Assembly: GCA_009783555.1 (NCBI GenBank)
Contig: WRDH01000011.1
Coordinates: 1-63,946 of the forward strand
DNA: 63,946 nucleotides
Direction of reading: 5' to 3'
DNA from: Oscillospiraceae bacterium
GTDB taxonomy: Bacteria > Bacillota > Clostridia > Oscillospirales > Oscillospiraceae
Shown here: one piece after another, positions 37,947 through 47,622 of the stretch
Position numbering within the stretch: the stretch's first letter is position 1
How the letters are laid out: every line of letters starts with the position of its first letter
Notes under the pieces: model-generated
Seen by the model: the letters and a program-made list of their open reading frames with translations, nothing else
The model's database searches: none
What the model was told of the DNA's origin: nothing
Translations under genes and position numbers: made by a program

Positions 37947-39416
37947 ATGAGTTACACAGTGCCGGAAAAGAAAAACAAAATTAAAGCCTCGGATATGCCG
38001 ATGATTCTGTTTCGGGTATTTCTCGTTATGGTGTTTCTCTCGGCATTTATAGCAGAGCTTAATCCTGCTCGCTTGAGCGGACTTATAAACCGGAACGTAA
38101 CACTGTTTACATGCGCGACATCGTATTCGACAATCGGCAGATGGTTTGTACGTTCATTAAATCAGGGGTGGATTGAACAGCCGCCGCTGACCGTCACATA
38201 TATCGGAGCGTTAATTTGCGCTTTGGCAATAGCTTTAGTTGCGGCAGCATTCTGTCTGAGCCTGGGTAACAATAAAATGCGCAGGCTTAGTATTACTTTT
38301 TCCTGGGGTGCAGCTATACTCGGTGCAATAGGAACGATTGTGTTGTTGTACGCTTATACCTTGTTTACGGACTCGCCGTCTCCGGGACGGCTGGAGCCGA
38401 TATTGCCTATGGGGATATGGGTGTATTTGGCGATGTTTGTTGTTCTTGCAGTTTATGCGCTGCTTCTTTACCTTAAGCTTATAAAAACAGAGGCGGAAGA
38501 ACAATATGAGCTTGAGCCGAAATATCGACTGTTTTTAATGATATTACCGTTTCTTGCTCTGGTTTTGCTCTTTGCGTATTTACCGCTTGTTGGTTGGCGT
38601 TATGCGTTCTTCGACTACACACCCGGTATACCACTCGCTATGGACGATTTTGTCGGCTTGCAATGGTTCAGATTCTTATTTAACAACCCCGCACAACGCG
38701 CGCAAATCGTCCGCGTTATGAGAAACACCCTTGCACTTAGCGGAATCGGCCTCGCAACATCATGGCTTCCGATGCTGTTTGCAATCTTTTTATCCGAATT
38801 GCGGTCGGTTAAGTTTAAGCGTACAGTCCAAACATTGACCACTATCCCGAATTATATTAGCTGGGTCCTGGTATACGGCATTGCTTTCGCGATTTTTTCT
38901 ACAGAAGGTTTTGTAAACTGGGTTCTTTTAAACCTCGGCTTAATAGAGCGAGGAACGAACCACTTAATGGACGGCTCGCATATGTGGATTAAAATGTGGG
39001 CATGGGGAACCTGGAAAGGTCTCGGCTGGGGAGCTATTATATATATAGCCAGCATTTTAAGCATAGATCCTCAACTGTATGAAGCTGCTATGGTAGACGG
39101 TGCGGGCCGCTTCAAAAGAATGTGGCATGTCACCATACCCGGATTACTGCCGACATTCTTCGTATTGTTATTGCTCGGCATTTCAAATGTTCTCTCGAAC
39201 GGGCTCGATCAATACCTTGTCTTTGAAAACCACGCAAACCGAACTACAATAGAGGTTCTTGACCTCTACATCTTTAATCTCGGACTTGCCAGCGGCGGCA
39301 GCGGAAACATTCCGTTATCGACACTCATCGGCATGCTTAAATCCGTTATAAGCGTGACATTACTCTTTGGCGCAAACAGGCTGTCCAAGTTTGTCCGCGG
39401 CGAAACGATAATTTAG
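37947..39416 (+). CDS. LplB-type sugar ABC transporter permease with N-terminal membrane extension
   Basis: 489 residues. The last 300 (from about 190, LFLMILPFLALVLLFAYL) match the usual LplB-like permease with six membrane helices and the EAA loop EAAMVDGAGRFKRMWHVTIPG, which docks an ATPase. The first 190 residues carry about four extra hydrophobic helices not present in standard members. It forms a heteromeric oligosaccharide importer with the YtcP-type permease 18 bp downstream and the binding lipoprotein at 40577. No ATPase gene is present here, so a shared MsmK-type ATPase elsewhere is likely. It ends in TAG. Confidence 0.88.
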   Translation: MSYTVPEKKNKIKASDMPMILFRVFLVMVFLSAFIAELNPARLSGLINRNVTLFTCATSYSTIGRWFVRSLNQGWIEQPPLTVTYIGALICALAIALVAAAFCLSLGNNKMRRLSITFSWGAAILGAIGTIVLLYAYTLFTDSPSPGRLEPILPMGIWVYLAMFVVLAVYALLLYLKLIKTEAEEQYELEPKYRLFLMILPFLALVLLFAYLPLVGWRYAFFDYTPGIPLAMDDFVGLQWFRFLFNNPAQRAQIVRVMRNTLALSGIGLATSWLPMLFAIFLSELRSVKFKRTVQTLTTIPNYISWVLVYGIAFAIFSTEGFVNWVLLNLGLIERGTNHLMDGSHMWIKMWAWGTWKGLGWGAIIYIASILSIDPQLYEAAMVDGAGRFKRMWHVTIPGLLPTFFVLLLLGISNVLSNGLDQYLVFENHANRTTIEVLDLYIFNLGLASGGSGNIPLSTLIGMLKSVISVTLLFGANRLSKFVRGETII

Positions 39417-39433
39417 GGAGGGGGAGTCTGATA

Positions 39434-40360
39434 ATGACAAGAAAGACTGTACATAAGGCGTATTTTATAAAGAGATCATTTGGTGATTGGGTTTTTACGT
39501 TATTAAACGGAGCGTTTTTTACCTTATTTACGCTATTATGCACATTCCCGATTTATTACCTGTTCATAAACACAATCAGCGACAACAGGCTGGTTCAAGC
39601 CGGTCTGATCAACTTTTTCCCGGTTGGAATACATTTTGAAAATTACATTTCTTTGCTTGGCGTTTCAGAGCTTATTAACGCTGCCGGTATATCTGTTGCC
39701 AGAACCGTTATCGGAACACTTTTGATGGTGCTGGCATCGGCATTTGTCGGCTATTTGGTGACGCAGCAGAAGATGCTGGGACGAAAGGTAATTTACAGGT
39801 TCATAATCATAACAATGTACTTTAACGCAGGGTTGATACCATGGTTTTTAAACATAATGATGCTTGGTCTCACCAACAACTTTTTAGGATATATAATACC
39901 CGCCATCGTTGCACCGTTTAATATCATTTTGGTTAAAACATATATAGAATCTCTGCCGAAAGAACTTGAAGAAAGTGCTTTTATTGACGGAGCAGGATAT
40001 TTTACGGTATTTCGCAGTATAATATTGCCGTTGTGTAAGCCTATTCTGGCTACAATAGCGGTATTCGGTGCTGTAGGGCATTGGAATTCATTTGTTGATT
40101 CAATTATCTTAATGGGCGCGGAGCCTCGCCTTTACACACTGCAGCACAGACTCTTTATGTACCTGAACATGGCAACCAACCTCGGCAATCTAATGGAAAC
40201 AACAGGTGCAATAAGAGAGCAGGATTTAGCCGCAGCCCTAAACGGAAGAATCATATCGCTAACAGTCTCTATGGTATCGATAGTTCCTATATTGATGGTC
40301 TATCCATTCATGCAACGCTTCTTCCAAAAAGGTTTAATGCTGGGCGCGGTGAAAGGATAA
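39434..40360 (+). CDS. YtcP-type sugar ABC transporter permease
   Basis: 308 residues, six predicted membrane helices. The EAA loop is EESAFIDGAGYFTVFRSIILP, and the C-terminal MVYPFMQRFFQKGLMLGAVKG is the typical end of this family. It is preceded by AGGGAGGGGG and pairs with the upstream LplB-type permease. It imports the oligosaccharide captured by the lipoprotein encoded next. Confidence 0.92.
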   Translation: MTRKTVHKAYFIKRSFGDWVFTLLNGAFFTLFTLLCTFPIYYLFINTISDNRLVQAGLINFFPVGIHFENYISLLGVSELINAAGISVARTVIGTLLMVLASAFVGYLVTQQKMLGRKVIYRFIIITMYFNAGLIPWFLNIMMLGLTNNFLGYIIPAIVAPFNIILVKTYIESLPKELEESAFIDGAGYFTVFRSIILPLCKPILATIAVFGAVGHWNSFVDSIILMGAEPRLYTLQHRLFMYLNMATNLGNLMETTGAIREQDLAAALNGRIISLTVSMVSIVPILMVYPFMQRFFQKGLMLGAVKG

Positions 40361-40385
40361 GGATTAAAGGTGTGTAAATCACACC

Positions 40386-40506
40386 CGTCATCGCGAGGAG
40401 CGTTGCGACGTGGCGATCCATGCCATTGTGCAAATGCACAAAGCAAAAAATAGTGACATTGTGAAAATGGATTGCCACACCATCTGCGGATGGTTCGCAA
40501 TGACGA
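40386..40506. repeat. Composite REP-like element, second copy (inverted)
   Basis: Units CGTCATCGCGAGGAGCGTTG...GGCGATCCAT (40386-40421) and GGATTGCCACACCATCTGCG...CGCAATGACG, with a spacer that includes GTGCAAATGCACAAAG. Read on the minus strand it matches the element at 24490-24612 unit by unit. It sits between the permease and the binding-protein gene, where a stem-loop could set relative mRNA levels. Confidence 0.8.
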
Positions 40507-40576
40507 AAGACAAATACATTTATTTCCCATTGCCGATAAGTATATGATAGTGAATAATAAATGGAGGACTATAAAA

Positions 40577-42304
40577 ATGAAATCAAAGAAATTATTAGCA
40601 GTATTGTTGGTGTTTGTTTTGCTTGTGCCTATTATTGCCGGGTGCACTAACGGAGCAGATCAAAATGGAGCGCAAGGTGATGGAGAGCCGGGTGATGGCA
40701 CAGTGCACACGGGTGAGCCGATTGATTTGATTATCTATTCACAATTGGCGAATTTCTCAGGTCAAATGACGGGCTGGGGAGCGGAAATACTTCGTGATAA
40801 GTTTAATGTCAACATCACAATTATTAATAACAGTGTTGACGGAACCTTCCAGACACGTATGGAGGGCGGATTTCTCGGGGATATAGTCATTTTCGGCAAT
40901 GATGGCGAAGACTACAGAGATGCATCCGCTGCAGGCTTATTGTTTAACTGGGAAGAAGATGCATTATTGTGGGACTACGGTTCGTTTATTGCAGATAATT
41001 TTATGCACGCTCTTACTAAGAATAAAGGCATAACCGGCATTTTGCATGGTTTCGGACACAGTATCGCCGGTAATGCAGGAGATCATCAAGCGTTCTATTA
41101 CTATCCGCATTTGCGTTTTGACCTATATCAACAGCTTGGTTATCCTGAGATAAACACTCTTGAGGACTTTATTCCTGTGCTTGCTGCAATGGTCGAGCTT
41201 GAACCGACGACACCCCTCGGTAACAAAACATACGCTGTATCATCATTTACCGACTGGGACGGAGATATGGTCATGATGGTAAAATCGACAGCCGCACTAT
41301 ACGGCTGGGAGGAGTTTCACATAGGTCTGTATTGCACACAGACACAAGAATGGCAAGGTGCACTTCAAGAAGGCGGGGAGTATCTTCGTGCTTTGAAGTT
41401 CTACAACACTCTTTATCAAATGGGTCTGTACGATCCTGATTCGATGACACAGACCTGGGATGATATAAGAGAAAAGTACTTAAACGGGCAAGCTATGTTT
41501 AATATTTTCTCATGGATAGCGGATTTTTATAACACCGAAGAAAACATGGAAGCAGGCAGAATGATGCGTCCCGTACTCGCTGCCGATCAGGTGAATCTTG
41601 CCGACGGTCTTAACGTCTTTGGCGGAAACCGCGTTTGGTCGATAGGTGCTAACAGTAACTATCCGGAACTCTGTATGGAGATTATTAACTGGTTCGCAAC
41701 TCCCGAAGGGGTCTTGTCATATAACTACGGTCCGAAGGGAGTAACGTGGGATTTGGATGAAAACGGCGAGCCGTTTTTGACGGAGCTTGGTATGACAGTT
41801 CACGAGGATGATGAGGAAACGGTTATAACATTTTTGGGTTACACAGGTTCATACAGAGTAGGAGAGTTCCAGCATAATAATACTACATGGGCTCTTGATG
41901 CGGTAAATCCCGAATCACCGTCGGGTCAAACATTTAACTATACACATTGGGAAAGTACGGAGCTTGCAAGAGTGGTCAGGCCTATCGAACAGGCATGGCG
42001 CGACTGGTCGGGTTTTGTAAAGGAAGACGACTTTATACGGAATAACGGTTTTACTGTCGCCATCGCTTCAACTTATTCGGAAAGCAGGAAGGACCGCGAG
42101 CTTATTACTGTCTGGGAGCAGGTAATAAACACTGTTCGACAAGGTTCATGGAGAGCTATCTATGCAAACAGTGATGCCGAGTTTGATGTCCACGTGGCAA
42201 GAATGATAGAGGACGCATACGCATTTGGTTATGAGCAATGCGTGGAATGGATACTAATTGAGGTAGATTTACGTAGACAAGCGGAAGCAGATGTCTCGGG
42301 GTAA
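40577..42304 (+). CDS. LplA-type oligosaccharide-binding lipoprotein (first ABC set)
   Basis: 575 residues from the ATG at 40577, nine bases after GGAGG; an in-frame upstream ATG at 40472 would translate the repeat. The signal peptide has a lipobox (IIAGC), so the mature protein is lipid-anchored outside the membrane. The body is a large periplasmic-binding fold of the LplA type, rich in Trp and acidic residues as in xylo- or gluco-oligosaccharide binders. It lies in the same direction as the two permeases, separated from them by a palindromic element. Confidence 0.88.
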   Translation: MKSKKLLAVLLVFVLLVPIIAGCTNGADQNGAQGDGEPGDGTVHTGEPIDLIIYSQLANFSGQMTGWGAEILRDKFNVNITIINNSVDGTFQTRMEGGFLGDIVIFGNDGEDYRDASAAGLLFNWEEDALLWDYGSFIADNFMHALTKNKGITGILHGFGHSIAGNAGDHQAFYYYPHLRFDLYQQLGYPEINTLEDFIPVLAAMVELEPTTPLGNKTYAVSSFTDWDGDMVMMVKSTAALYGWEEFHIGLYCTQTQEWQGALQEGGEYLRALKFYNTLYQMGLYDPDSMTQTWDDIREKYLNGQAMFNIFSWIADFYNTEENMEAGRMMRPVLAADQVNLADGLNVFGGNRVWSIGANSNYPELCMEIINWFATPEGVLSYNYGPKGVTWDLDENGEPFLTELGMTVHEDDEETVITFLGYTGSYRVGEFQHNNTTWALDAVNPESPSGQTFNYTHWESTELARVVRPIEQAWRDWSGFVKEDDFIRNNGFTVAIASTYSESRKDRELITVWEQVINTVRQGSWRAIYANSDAEFDVHVARMIEDAYAFGYEQCVEWILIEVDLRRQAEADVSG

Positions 42305-42311
42305 AATCTCT

Positions 42312-42417
42312 TGTCATTCTGCGCGTCAGTCGCAGAATCCATGTCGCAATTATGCTATATGTCCGGGAGAACATCTGCAAACAACAATAGATTCTGCGAC
42401 TAACGCGCAGAATGACG
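42312..42417. repeat. Palindromic repeat pair, GTCATTCTGCG family, copy 1
   Basis: Two inverted units, GTCATTCTGCGCGTCAGTCG... and ...GACTAACGCGCAGAATGAC, separated by about 45 bp. The same pair with a shorter spacer is at 56352-56421. Directly after the binding-protein stop codon. Confidence 0.8.
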
Positions 42418-42460
42418 GGGTTGGGTATATCCCCACTGTACAGAAACAAGAAATTACTGC

Positions 42461-42490
42461 GGGGCTGTTGTTCAACTTTACAACAGTCCC
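42461..42490 (+). terminator. Hairpin between binding-protein gene and GH94
   Basis: GGGGCTGTTG (42461-42470) pairs with CAACAGTCCC (42481-42490), with one G-T pair, followed by TTAGTTT. It may end the transporter transcript. Confidence 0.4.
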
Positions 42491-42533
42491 TTAGTTTGAT
42501 AAAATAAAAAGAAAAATGAGGATGGTTTCTAAC

Positions 42534-44957
42534 ATGAAATACGGATACTTTGATGATGTTAATCGCGAATATGTGATTGAGACTCCTTTTACACCGCTTC
42601 CTTGGATTAATTACTTGGGCTCTAATGAGTTCTTCTGCCTTATATCCAACACGGGTGGCGGGTATAGTTTTTATCGTGATGCGAAGTTGAGGCGGCTTAC
42701 GCGTTACAGGTATAATAATGTGCAGCGTGATACCGGCGGGCGTTTGTTTTATATTACCGATGATCAGGTTACTTGGAGTCCGGCATATCTTCCGGCGAAG
42801 ACGCCTCTCGATTCATATCGTTGTCATCATGGTATGGGTTATACGGTTTTTGAGACTTCCAAAAACGAGCTGTATTCAAAGCTGACATGCTTTGTTCCCG
42901 TAAAAGATAACTGCGAAATAAACACGCTTATACTCCAAAACAACTCAGGCAAAGAAAAGAACATAAGTGTAGTAAGCGCAGTTGAGTTCTGCCTCTGGAA
43001 TGCAGCGGATGACAGTACGAACTTTCAGCGCAATTATAATATCGGCGAGGTTGAGGTGGAAGACGGCGTTATCTACCATAAAACCGAATATCGTGAGAGA
43101 AGAAATCATTATGCGTTTTATGCGGTAAATCAAAAGACGGCAGGGTTTGATACAGACCTTGATACATTTCTCGGTAAGTTTAATGATTACTCGTCACCGC
43201 AGACTGTTGTTAACGGCAAAAGTGAAAATTCAATAGCACACGGCTGGTCGCCGATTGGAAGCCATCGTCTTGAATATGTGCTTAAACCGGATGAAGAGAT
43301 TGAATTAATCTTCGTTTTGGGTTATGTGGAGACTTCCAAAGATCAGAAGTGGGACGGATTGGCAAGAGACGGTATAATCAATAAAAAACCTGCAATGGAA
43401 TTAATCAATAAATATAACAATTCTGAAGCTGTCAACAATGAGTTTGCTGCTCTTGCGGAGCATTGGGATAATCTATTGGCTAAATATACTGTCGAAAGCG
43501 GTGATAGCAAGCTCGACAGGATGGTAAATATCTGGAATCAATATCAATGCATGACTACATTTAACATGAGCCGCAGCGCAAGCTATTACGAGAGCGGACA
43601 GGGGAGAGGCATGGGTTTCAGGGATTCCTGCCAAGATCTTCTGGGCTTCGTGCATATGGTGCCTGAGCGTGCCCGTGAGCGTATACTTGATATTGCAGCA
43701 ATACAATTTGAGAGCGGCGGTGCGTGGCATCAGTATCAGCCGCTGACAAAACGCGGTAACGCCGATGCGGGAATGGGCTTTAATGACGATCCGCTTTGGC
43801 TTATAGGGTGTACATATGCGTATATCTCGGAAACAGGGGATTATAGCATTTTGGACGAGCTTGTACCCTTTGAAAATAAGGAGGGAACGGAGAAGCCGCT
43901 TTTTGAGCACTTACGGGCAAGCTTTAATTACACTTTAAATAATCTTGGTCCCCATAAGCTGCCGCTTATCGGGCGCGCTGACTGGAATGACTGTTTGAAT
44001 CTCAACTGTTTTTCGGAAGAACCGGGTGAGAGCTTTCAAACTTGTGCAAATATAGAAAGTGAAGCTGAGAGTGTCTTTATAGCCGGTATGTTTGTGTTTT
44101 ACGGAAAACAATACGCTGAACTATGTCAAAAGCGGGGGTTCTTCGATGAAGCGGAAAAGGCACTTGAAGCAGTTAAGCAAATGGGTGAAGTTGTTTTGGC
44201 TCACGGTTGGGATGGTGAATGGTTCTTAAGAGCATATGATTCTAACGGGGACAAGGTTGGCAGCAGTGAGTGTGAGGATGGTAAGATATTCATTGAGCCG
44301 CAAGGGATGTGTGTAATGGCCGGTGTGGGCGTTGATAGCGGACACGCAAAAAAAGCTCTTGCCGCCGCAAAGAACCGTCTGACCTTTAAGTATGGTACAT
44401 GCCTGGTTGCTCCTACCTTTAAGGAATATCAGCTAAAGCTGGGTGAAATAACGAGTTATCCGCCCGGTTATAAAGAAAACGGTAGTGTTTTCTGCCATAA
44501 CAATCCATGGCTCAGCATAGCCGAAACAGTTGTCGGCAATGCCGATGAGGCATTTGAGATCTACCGCCGTATTTGCCCTGCATATGTTGAGGACATCAGC
44601 GAAATCCACCGCACAGAGCCGTATGTTTACAGTCAGACAATTGCAGGTCAGGAGGCTCCGACTCCGGGAGAAGCAAAAAACAGTTGGCTAACAGGAACCG
44701 CCGCTTGGACATATGTCAACGTAAGCCAGTATTTGCTAGGAATCCGCCCGGAGCTTGACGGTCTAAGAGTTGCGCCTTGCTTGCCGGATAGATTTGATAA
44801 TGTAAGAATCAAGCGCGTATATAGGGGTGCTGTATATAATATAACGTTTACGAGAGATAGTGATAAGGGTTTATGGATAGATGGTAAAAAAATCGACTCT
44901 TGTGTTATTCCGATAGCTCCGCCGGATTCTTTTGTGAATGTTGAGTGTAAGATGTAA
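42534..44957 (+). CDS. Cellobiose phosphorylase (GH94)
   Basis: 807 residues from the ATG at 42534 (MKYGYFDDVNREYVIETPFT), nine bases after TGAGGATGG. It converts cellobiose and phosphate to glucose 1-phosphate and glucose in the cytoplasm. The catalytic Asp is in GRADWNDCLNLNCFSEEPGES (near residue 481). LISNTGGGYSFYRDAKLRRLTRYRYNN and GRGMGFRDSCQDLLG are close to clostridial cellobiose phosphorylases. It lies directly downstream of the first ABC set, suggesting that this importer brings in cello-oligosaccharides. It converges on the GH67 gene. Confidence 0.92.
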   Translation: MKYGYFDDVNREYVIETPFTPLPWINYLGSNEFFCLISNTGGGYSFYRDAKLRRLTRYRYNNVQRDTGGRLFYITDDQVTWSPAYLPAKTPLDSYRCHHGMGYTVFETSKNELYSKLTCFVPVKDNCEINTLILQNNSGKEKNISVVSAVEFCLWNAADDSTNFQRNYNIGEVEVEDGVIYHKTEYRERRNHYAFYAVNQKTAGFDTDLDTFLGKFNDYSSPQTVVNGKSENSIAHGWSPIGSHRLEYVLKPDEEIELIFVLGYVETSKDQKWDGLARDGIINKKPAMELINKYNNSEAVNNEFAALAEHWDNLLAKYTVESGDSKLDRMVNIWNQYQCMTTFNMSRSASYYESGQGRGMGFRDSCQDLLGFVHMVPERARERILDIAAIQFESGGAWHQYQPLTKRGNADAGMGFNDDPLWLIGCTYAYISETGDYSILDELVPFENKEGTEKPLFEHLRASFNYTLNNLGPHKLPLIGRADWNDCLNLNCFSEEPGESFQTCANIESEAESVFIAGMFVFYGKQYAELCQKRGFFDEAEKALEAVKQMGEVVLAHGWDGEWFLRAYDSNGDKVGSSECEDGKIFIEPQGMCVMAGVGVDSGHAKKALAAAKNRLTFKYGTCLVAPTFKEYQLKLGEITSYPPGYKENGSVFCHNNPWLSIAETVVGNADEAFEIYRRICPAYVEDISEIHRTEPYVYSQTIAGQEAPTPGEAKNSWLTGTAAWTYVNVSQYLLGIRPELDGLRVAPCLPDRFDNVRIKRVYRGAVYNITFTRDSDKGLWIDGKKIDSCVIPIAPPDSFVNVECKM

Positions 44958-44961
44958 TGCC

Positions 44962-44977
44962 CCCTTCCGTGGAAGGG
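44962..44977. terminator. Short hairpin between the convergent GH94 and GH67 genes
   Basis: Perfect CCCTTCC / GGAAGGG with a GT loop, in the 29-bp gap between the two stop codons. There is no T-run, so it is only a possible bidirectional terminator. Confidence 0.4.
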
Positions 44978-44986
44978 AACATGACT

Positions 44987-46645
44987 TTAGCTATATATAA
45001 CTCGTCCGTGCTCATCCGCTATACCTGTCAGCCTATAGAAATATGTATTAATCACATCGCGCCATTCGCGTGCGTTTGCGAGTTGTCTTTCCAGACGTTC
45101 AGAGACCGAGCGATATGCGCTGTCGGGGAGTAAGGATTGTAATGAATACCAAGTGTTGATAAAACCTTCCACTGCTTCTACACCTTCAAAATGGGTGTCG
45201 TATATATATTGCAGCTATGTTCTGCCGCATTTTAAGCGGTGGTCAAATGGTAAACGATGGAAGAATAGGAGTAGTTCTTCGGGACATGTTTTGATATTGC
45301 TGTAGAGGTCATTCAAGTAGGGATGGTATTGTGCTGTATAGCCTGTGCCGGTCTCTGTTCTGTCTATTCCGATTGCTTTGTGGTTTGCTCTGTGGTATGT
45401 GCCCCATTTTGAGAACTCGTACCCTTCGGGGCTTGGGCCGTAGTGATGATTAATGTTTACCATCCAGCCCAGCGCAAGAGGGGTGGTGTACTTCTCGTAA
45501 ATATATCTTGAAGCCATCATCATTTTCAATAATGGTTCTTTTAAGTCGGGGTTTTTGCCAAATGTAAGTCCTATCCATTCATCGAGAACCTCTCGTGCGG
45601 AGAGTGCGGGGTCACATGCCATTTTTCCGAATGCAAAGAGATTTGCTTGTGCCAGCGTATGTCCTGTCCAGTTCATATCAAGTCCTGTGTTGGCAACGGC
45701 GACAACTGCCGTGATTTCATTACCTACTAAGCTGCGAGTTAGTTGTGTATCAGATACCGGTGTTGAAAAAACCTCTTCCCATTGTACAGCCAAAGCGTAA
45801 AGGTCGATTTGCTGACCTGTATATTCCTGCGTAATCTGAAGCTCTAAAGCTAAGGGTGTCTGCTTCATTGCACCGAATAACGGGGAGTTCGGTTCTCTTA
45901 CTTGAAAATCATAAGGACCGTTTTTAACTTGCAAAATGACATTATCATCAAACATTCCGTCAAGCGGGTAAAACTGATCATATGCAGCCTTCGGTCTGTC
46001 GATTTCTGTATTTCGCCAATCTTGTTCACAGTTATATACAAAACAACGCCAGTATACCTTACCGCCATGCGGTTTTAGTGCACGTGCAAGCACGTTAGCT
46101 CCGTCGGCTTGCGTACGTCCCAAGGTAGCAGGTCCGTCACGGAATTCACTATCGGCTTTTACCAGAAAACCCGCAAGGTCGGGGATAAATGCATATACTG
46201 TTTCGGCAGTGTCTTTCCACCATTTTATAACTTCTTCATTCAGGGGGTCTGCTGTTGGTAATCCGCCGAGCAGAACAGGGCTGCACCAGTCAACAGCGAT
46301 TATAAAACTGATTCCGGACTCACGGAAGATTGCTGCCAATCCGGCAACATCAGGCAGCATGTCACCGGTTATCATTTGCGCAGCACGCTCCGTAACATTT
46401 ACATTGTTGCAGCAAACTCTATTGATGCCGATTGACGCGAGAAAACGTGCATAATCGCGTATGCGCTCCGGCTCATAGTCTATGTCGCCGTCCTTAAAAA
46501 ACAAAGACCTGCCGCTATAGCCGCGCTCCACATGCCCGTCGAAATTATCCCAATGGTTAAGGATACGTTCCTGTACCTTGGGAGAAGCTTTCTCAGGAGC
46601 CGCACATCCTTCTTGTAACCACATGTTATATTCACTATAAGCCAT
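44987..46645 (-). pseudogene. GH67 alpha-glucuronidase, interrupted by an in-frame TAG and lacking the N-terminal domain
   Basis: Alpha-glucuronidase removes 4-O-methylglucuronic acid from xylo-oligosaccharides. The first open part (45215-46645, 476 codons) has ILNHWDN, VERGYSGRS, GLPTADPLNEE, KADSEFRDGP, QITQEYTGQQ (acid Glu region) and NWTGHTLAQANL. It stops at TAG (45215-45217); the same frame then continues YIYDTHFEGVEAVE and REWRDVINTYFYRLTG to the natural TAA-side end at 44987. The protein would be about 552 residues; the family is near 680-730, because the GH67N domain (about 130 residues) is absent. TAG ends several intact genes here, so recoding is unlikely. Either a recent nonsense mutation or a sequence error; catalytic residues lie before the stop. 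Confidence 0.85.
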
Positions 46646-46649
46646 TGTT

Positions 46650-47444
46650 TCATGCCCTTTCTGCTAACGTCCTTTTATTAAATACTATAGATGTATCACC
46701 CTCAGTATAGATATATGGGTCTTCTTCCTGCCATGCATCGTACTTTTTGCTTTTTTCGATAGTTGCGTTTTCGGCAACCCGGATATACTTATCGAAATCG
46801 GATTTCGGATGCGGGTGATCTTGATGAGCAACATAAAAAACATCAAACTCCAGTTGCTTTACACGCTTGAGCATGGCTATATACTCACGTATACTCAGAG
46901 ATTGCGGCACAAACATCCAGCAATGGCTGTTTGCGGAGTCACTGTCGAGCAGTATCCGTTTTTCGATAACCAGCAGTCCGATTGAACCGCCTGTATGCGC
47001 AGCCATGTCAATTACTTCTACATTTAAGCCACCAAGGTCAAACACAGTGCCAATCTCGAGGGGCTTAAGTTTGCAATTGCCATTGTTTATCCATTTTTCA
47101 GTTTCAAAGTCAGGTTTTAGTCCGGCCTCATTAACACGGTCTATGATAACGCTGCGGATTTGCGGTGACGTGTGTTCGCGGAAAAGTTCAAAATCTGGTG
47201 CCCTCAGATAAACCTCTTCAAACTGATATGCTCCGTTTGCATGGTCTATGTGCCCGTGTCCTAACACAACTGTCAGCGGTTTGGATGTGATGGATTTAAC
47301 CGCTTCGGGGATGTCGACTATGCCGTAACCTGTGTCGAATAATAAGGCTTTCTCATCACCGACGATAAGATAAAAGTTCACATCAAGCGGGTCTTTGATT
47401 TTGTATAAACCTGTACTAATTTCATCAATTGTATATTTCAACAT
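46650..47444 (-). CDS. Metallo-beta-lactamase-fold hydrolase
   Basis: 264 residues from the ATG at 47444, six bases after GAGGAGA; an upstream in-frame start at 47477 is less likely. The metal motif is GHGHIDHANG (HxHxDH) with further ligands in AAHTGG and DSD and a late His in YVAHQDHPH. The substrate is unknown; related proteins include lactonases and glyoxalase-like enzymes. It lies 4 bp before the GH67 gene on the same strand, so it could hydrolyse a lactone or ester released from glucuronoxylan, but that is only a guess. Confidence 0.82.
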   Translation of the reverse strand: MLKYTIDEISTGLYKIKDPLDVNFYLIVGDEKALLFDTGYGIVDIPEAVKSITSKPLTVVLGHGHIDHANGAYQFEEVYLRAPDFELFREHTSPQIRSVIIDRVNEAGLKPDFETEKWINNGNCKLKPLEIGTVFDLGGLNVEVIDMAAHTGGSIGLLVIEKRILLDSDSANSHCWMFVPQSLSIREYIAMLKRVKQLEFDVFYVAHQDHPHPKSDFDKYIRVAENATIEKSKKYDAWQEEDPYIYTEGDTSIVFNKRTLAERA

Positions 47445-47473
47445 TATTGTTCTCCTCATTTCATAAATTGTAA

Positions 47474-47614
47474 GCAACCGGTCAGAGGGTATCCGGAAAA
47501 CTTTTTGTGTTTTCAGTCAGCACACAAGTTTTGCCGATATAACAAGTTTCCACTAAGGTGCAGTGCATTGGCTGGAAACATAAAAAGTTTTCCGGATACC
47601 CTCTGGCCGGTTGC
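47474..47614. repeat. 141-bp inverted-repeat family, copy 3 (minus orientation)
   Basis: Arms 47474-47509 and 47579-47614 pair at 34 of 36 positions, around a 69-base core that matches copies 1 and 2 on the opposite strand. The outer arm bases (GCAACCGG) differ from copy 2 (GTAAATGG) yet pair with their own partner. It fills the gap between the GH120 and metallo-hydrolase genes. Confidence 0.92.
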
Positions 47615-47622
47615 AAGTTTTG

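Noticed and set aside
40472..40576. A 35-residue extension of the binding lipoprotein
   Set aside because: It would place the signal peptide internally and translate a palindromic repeat; the ATG at 40577 has GGAGG.
44987..45172. A separate 61-residue gene after GH67
   Set aside because: It is the C-terminal end of GH67 in the same frame, read from an internal GTG after the TAG.
45173..45217. A frameshift in GH67
   Set aside because: Both parts are in one frame; the only break is the TAG codon.
44987..46645. Genome-wide TAG recoding or pyrrolysine use
   Set aside because: rpoC, ftsX and the permease at 37947 end in TAG at their natural lengths, so TAG is a normal stop.
12566..47614. CRISPR array or insertion sequence
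   Set aside because: The repeats are few, far apart and palindromic, with no spacers between them and no transposase or cas gene.
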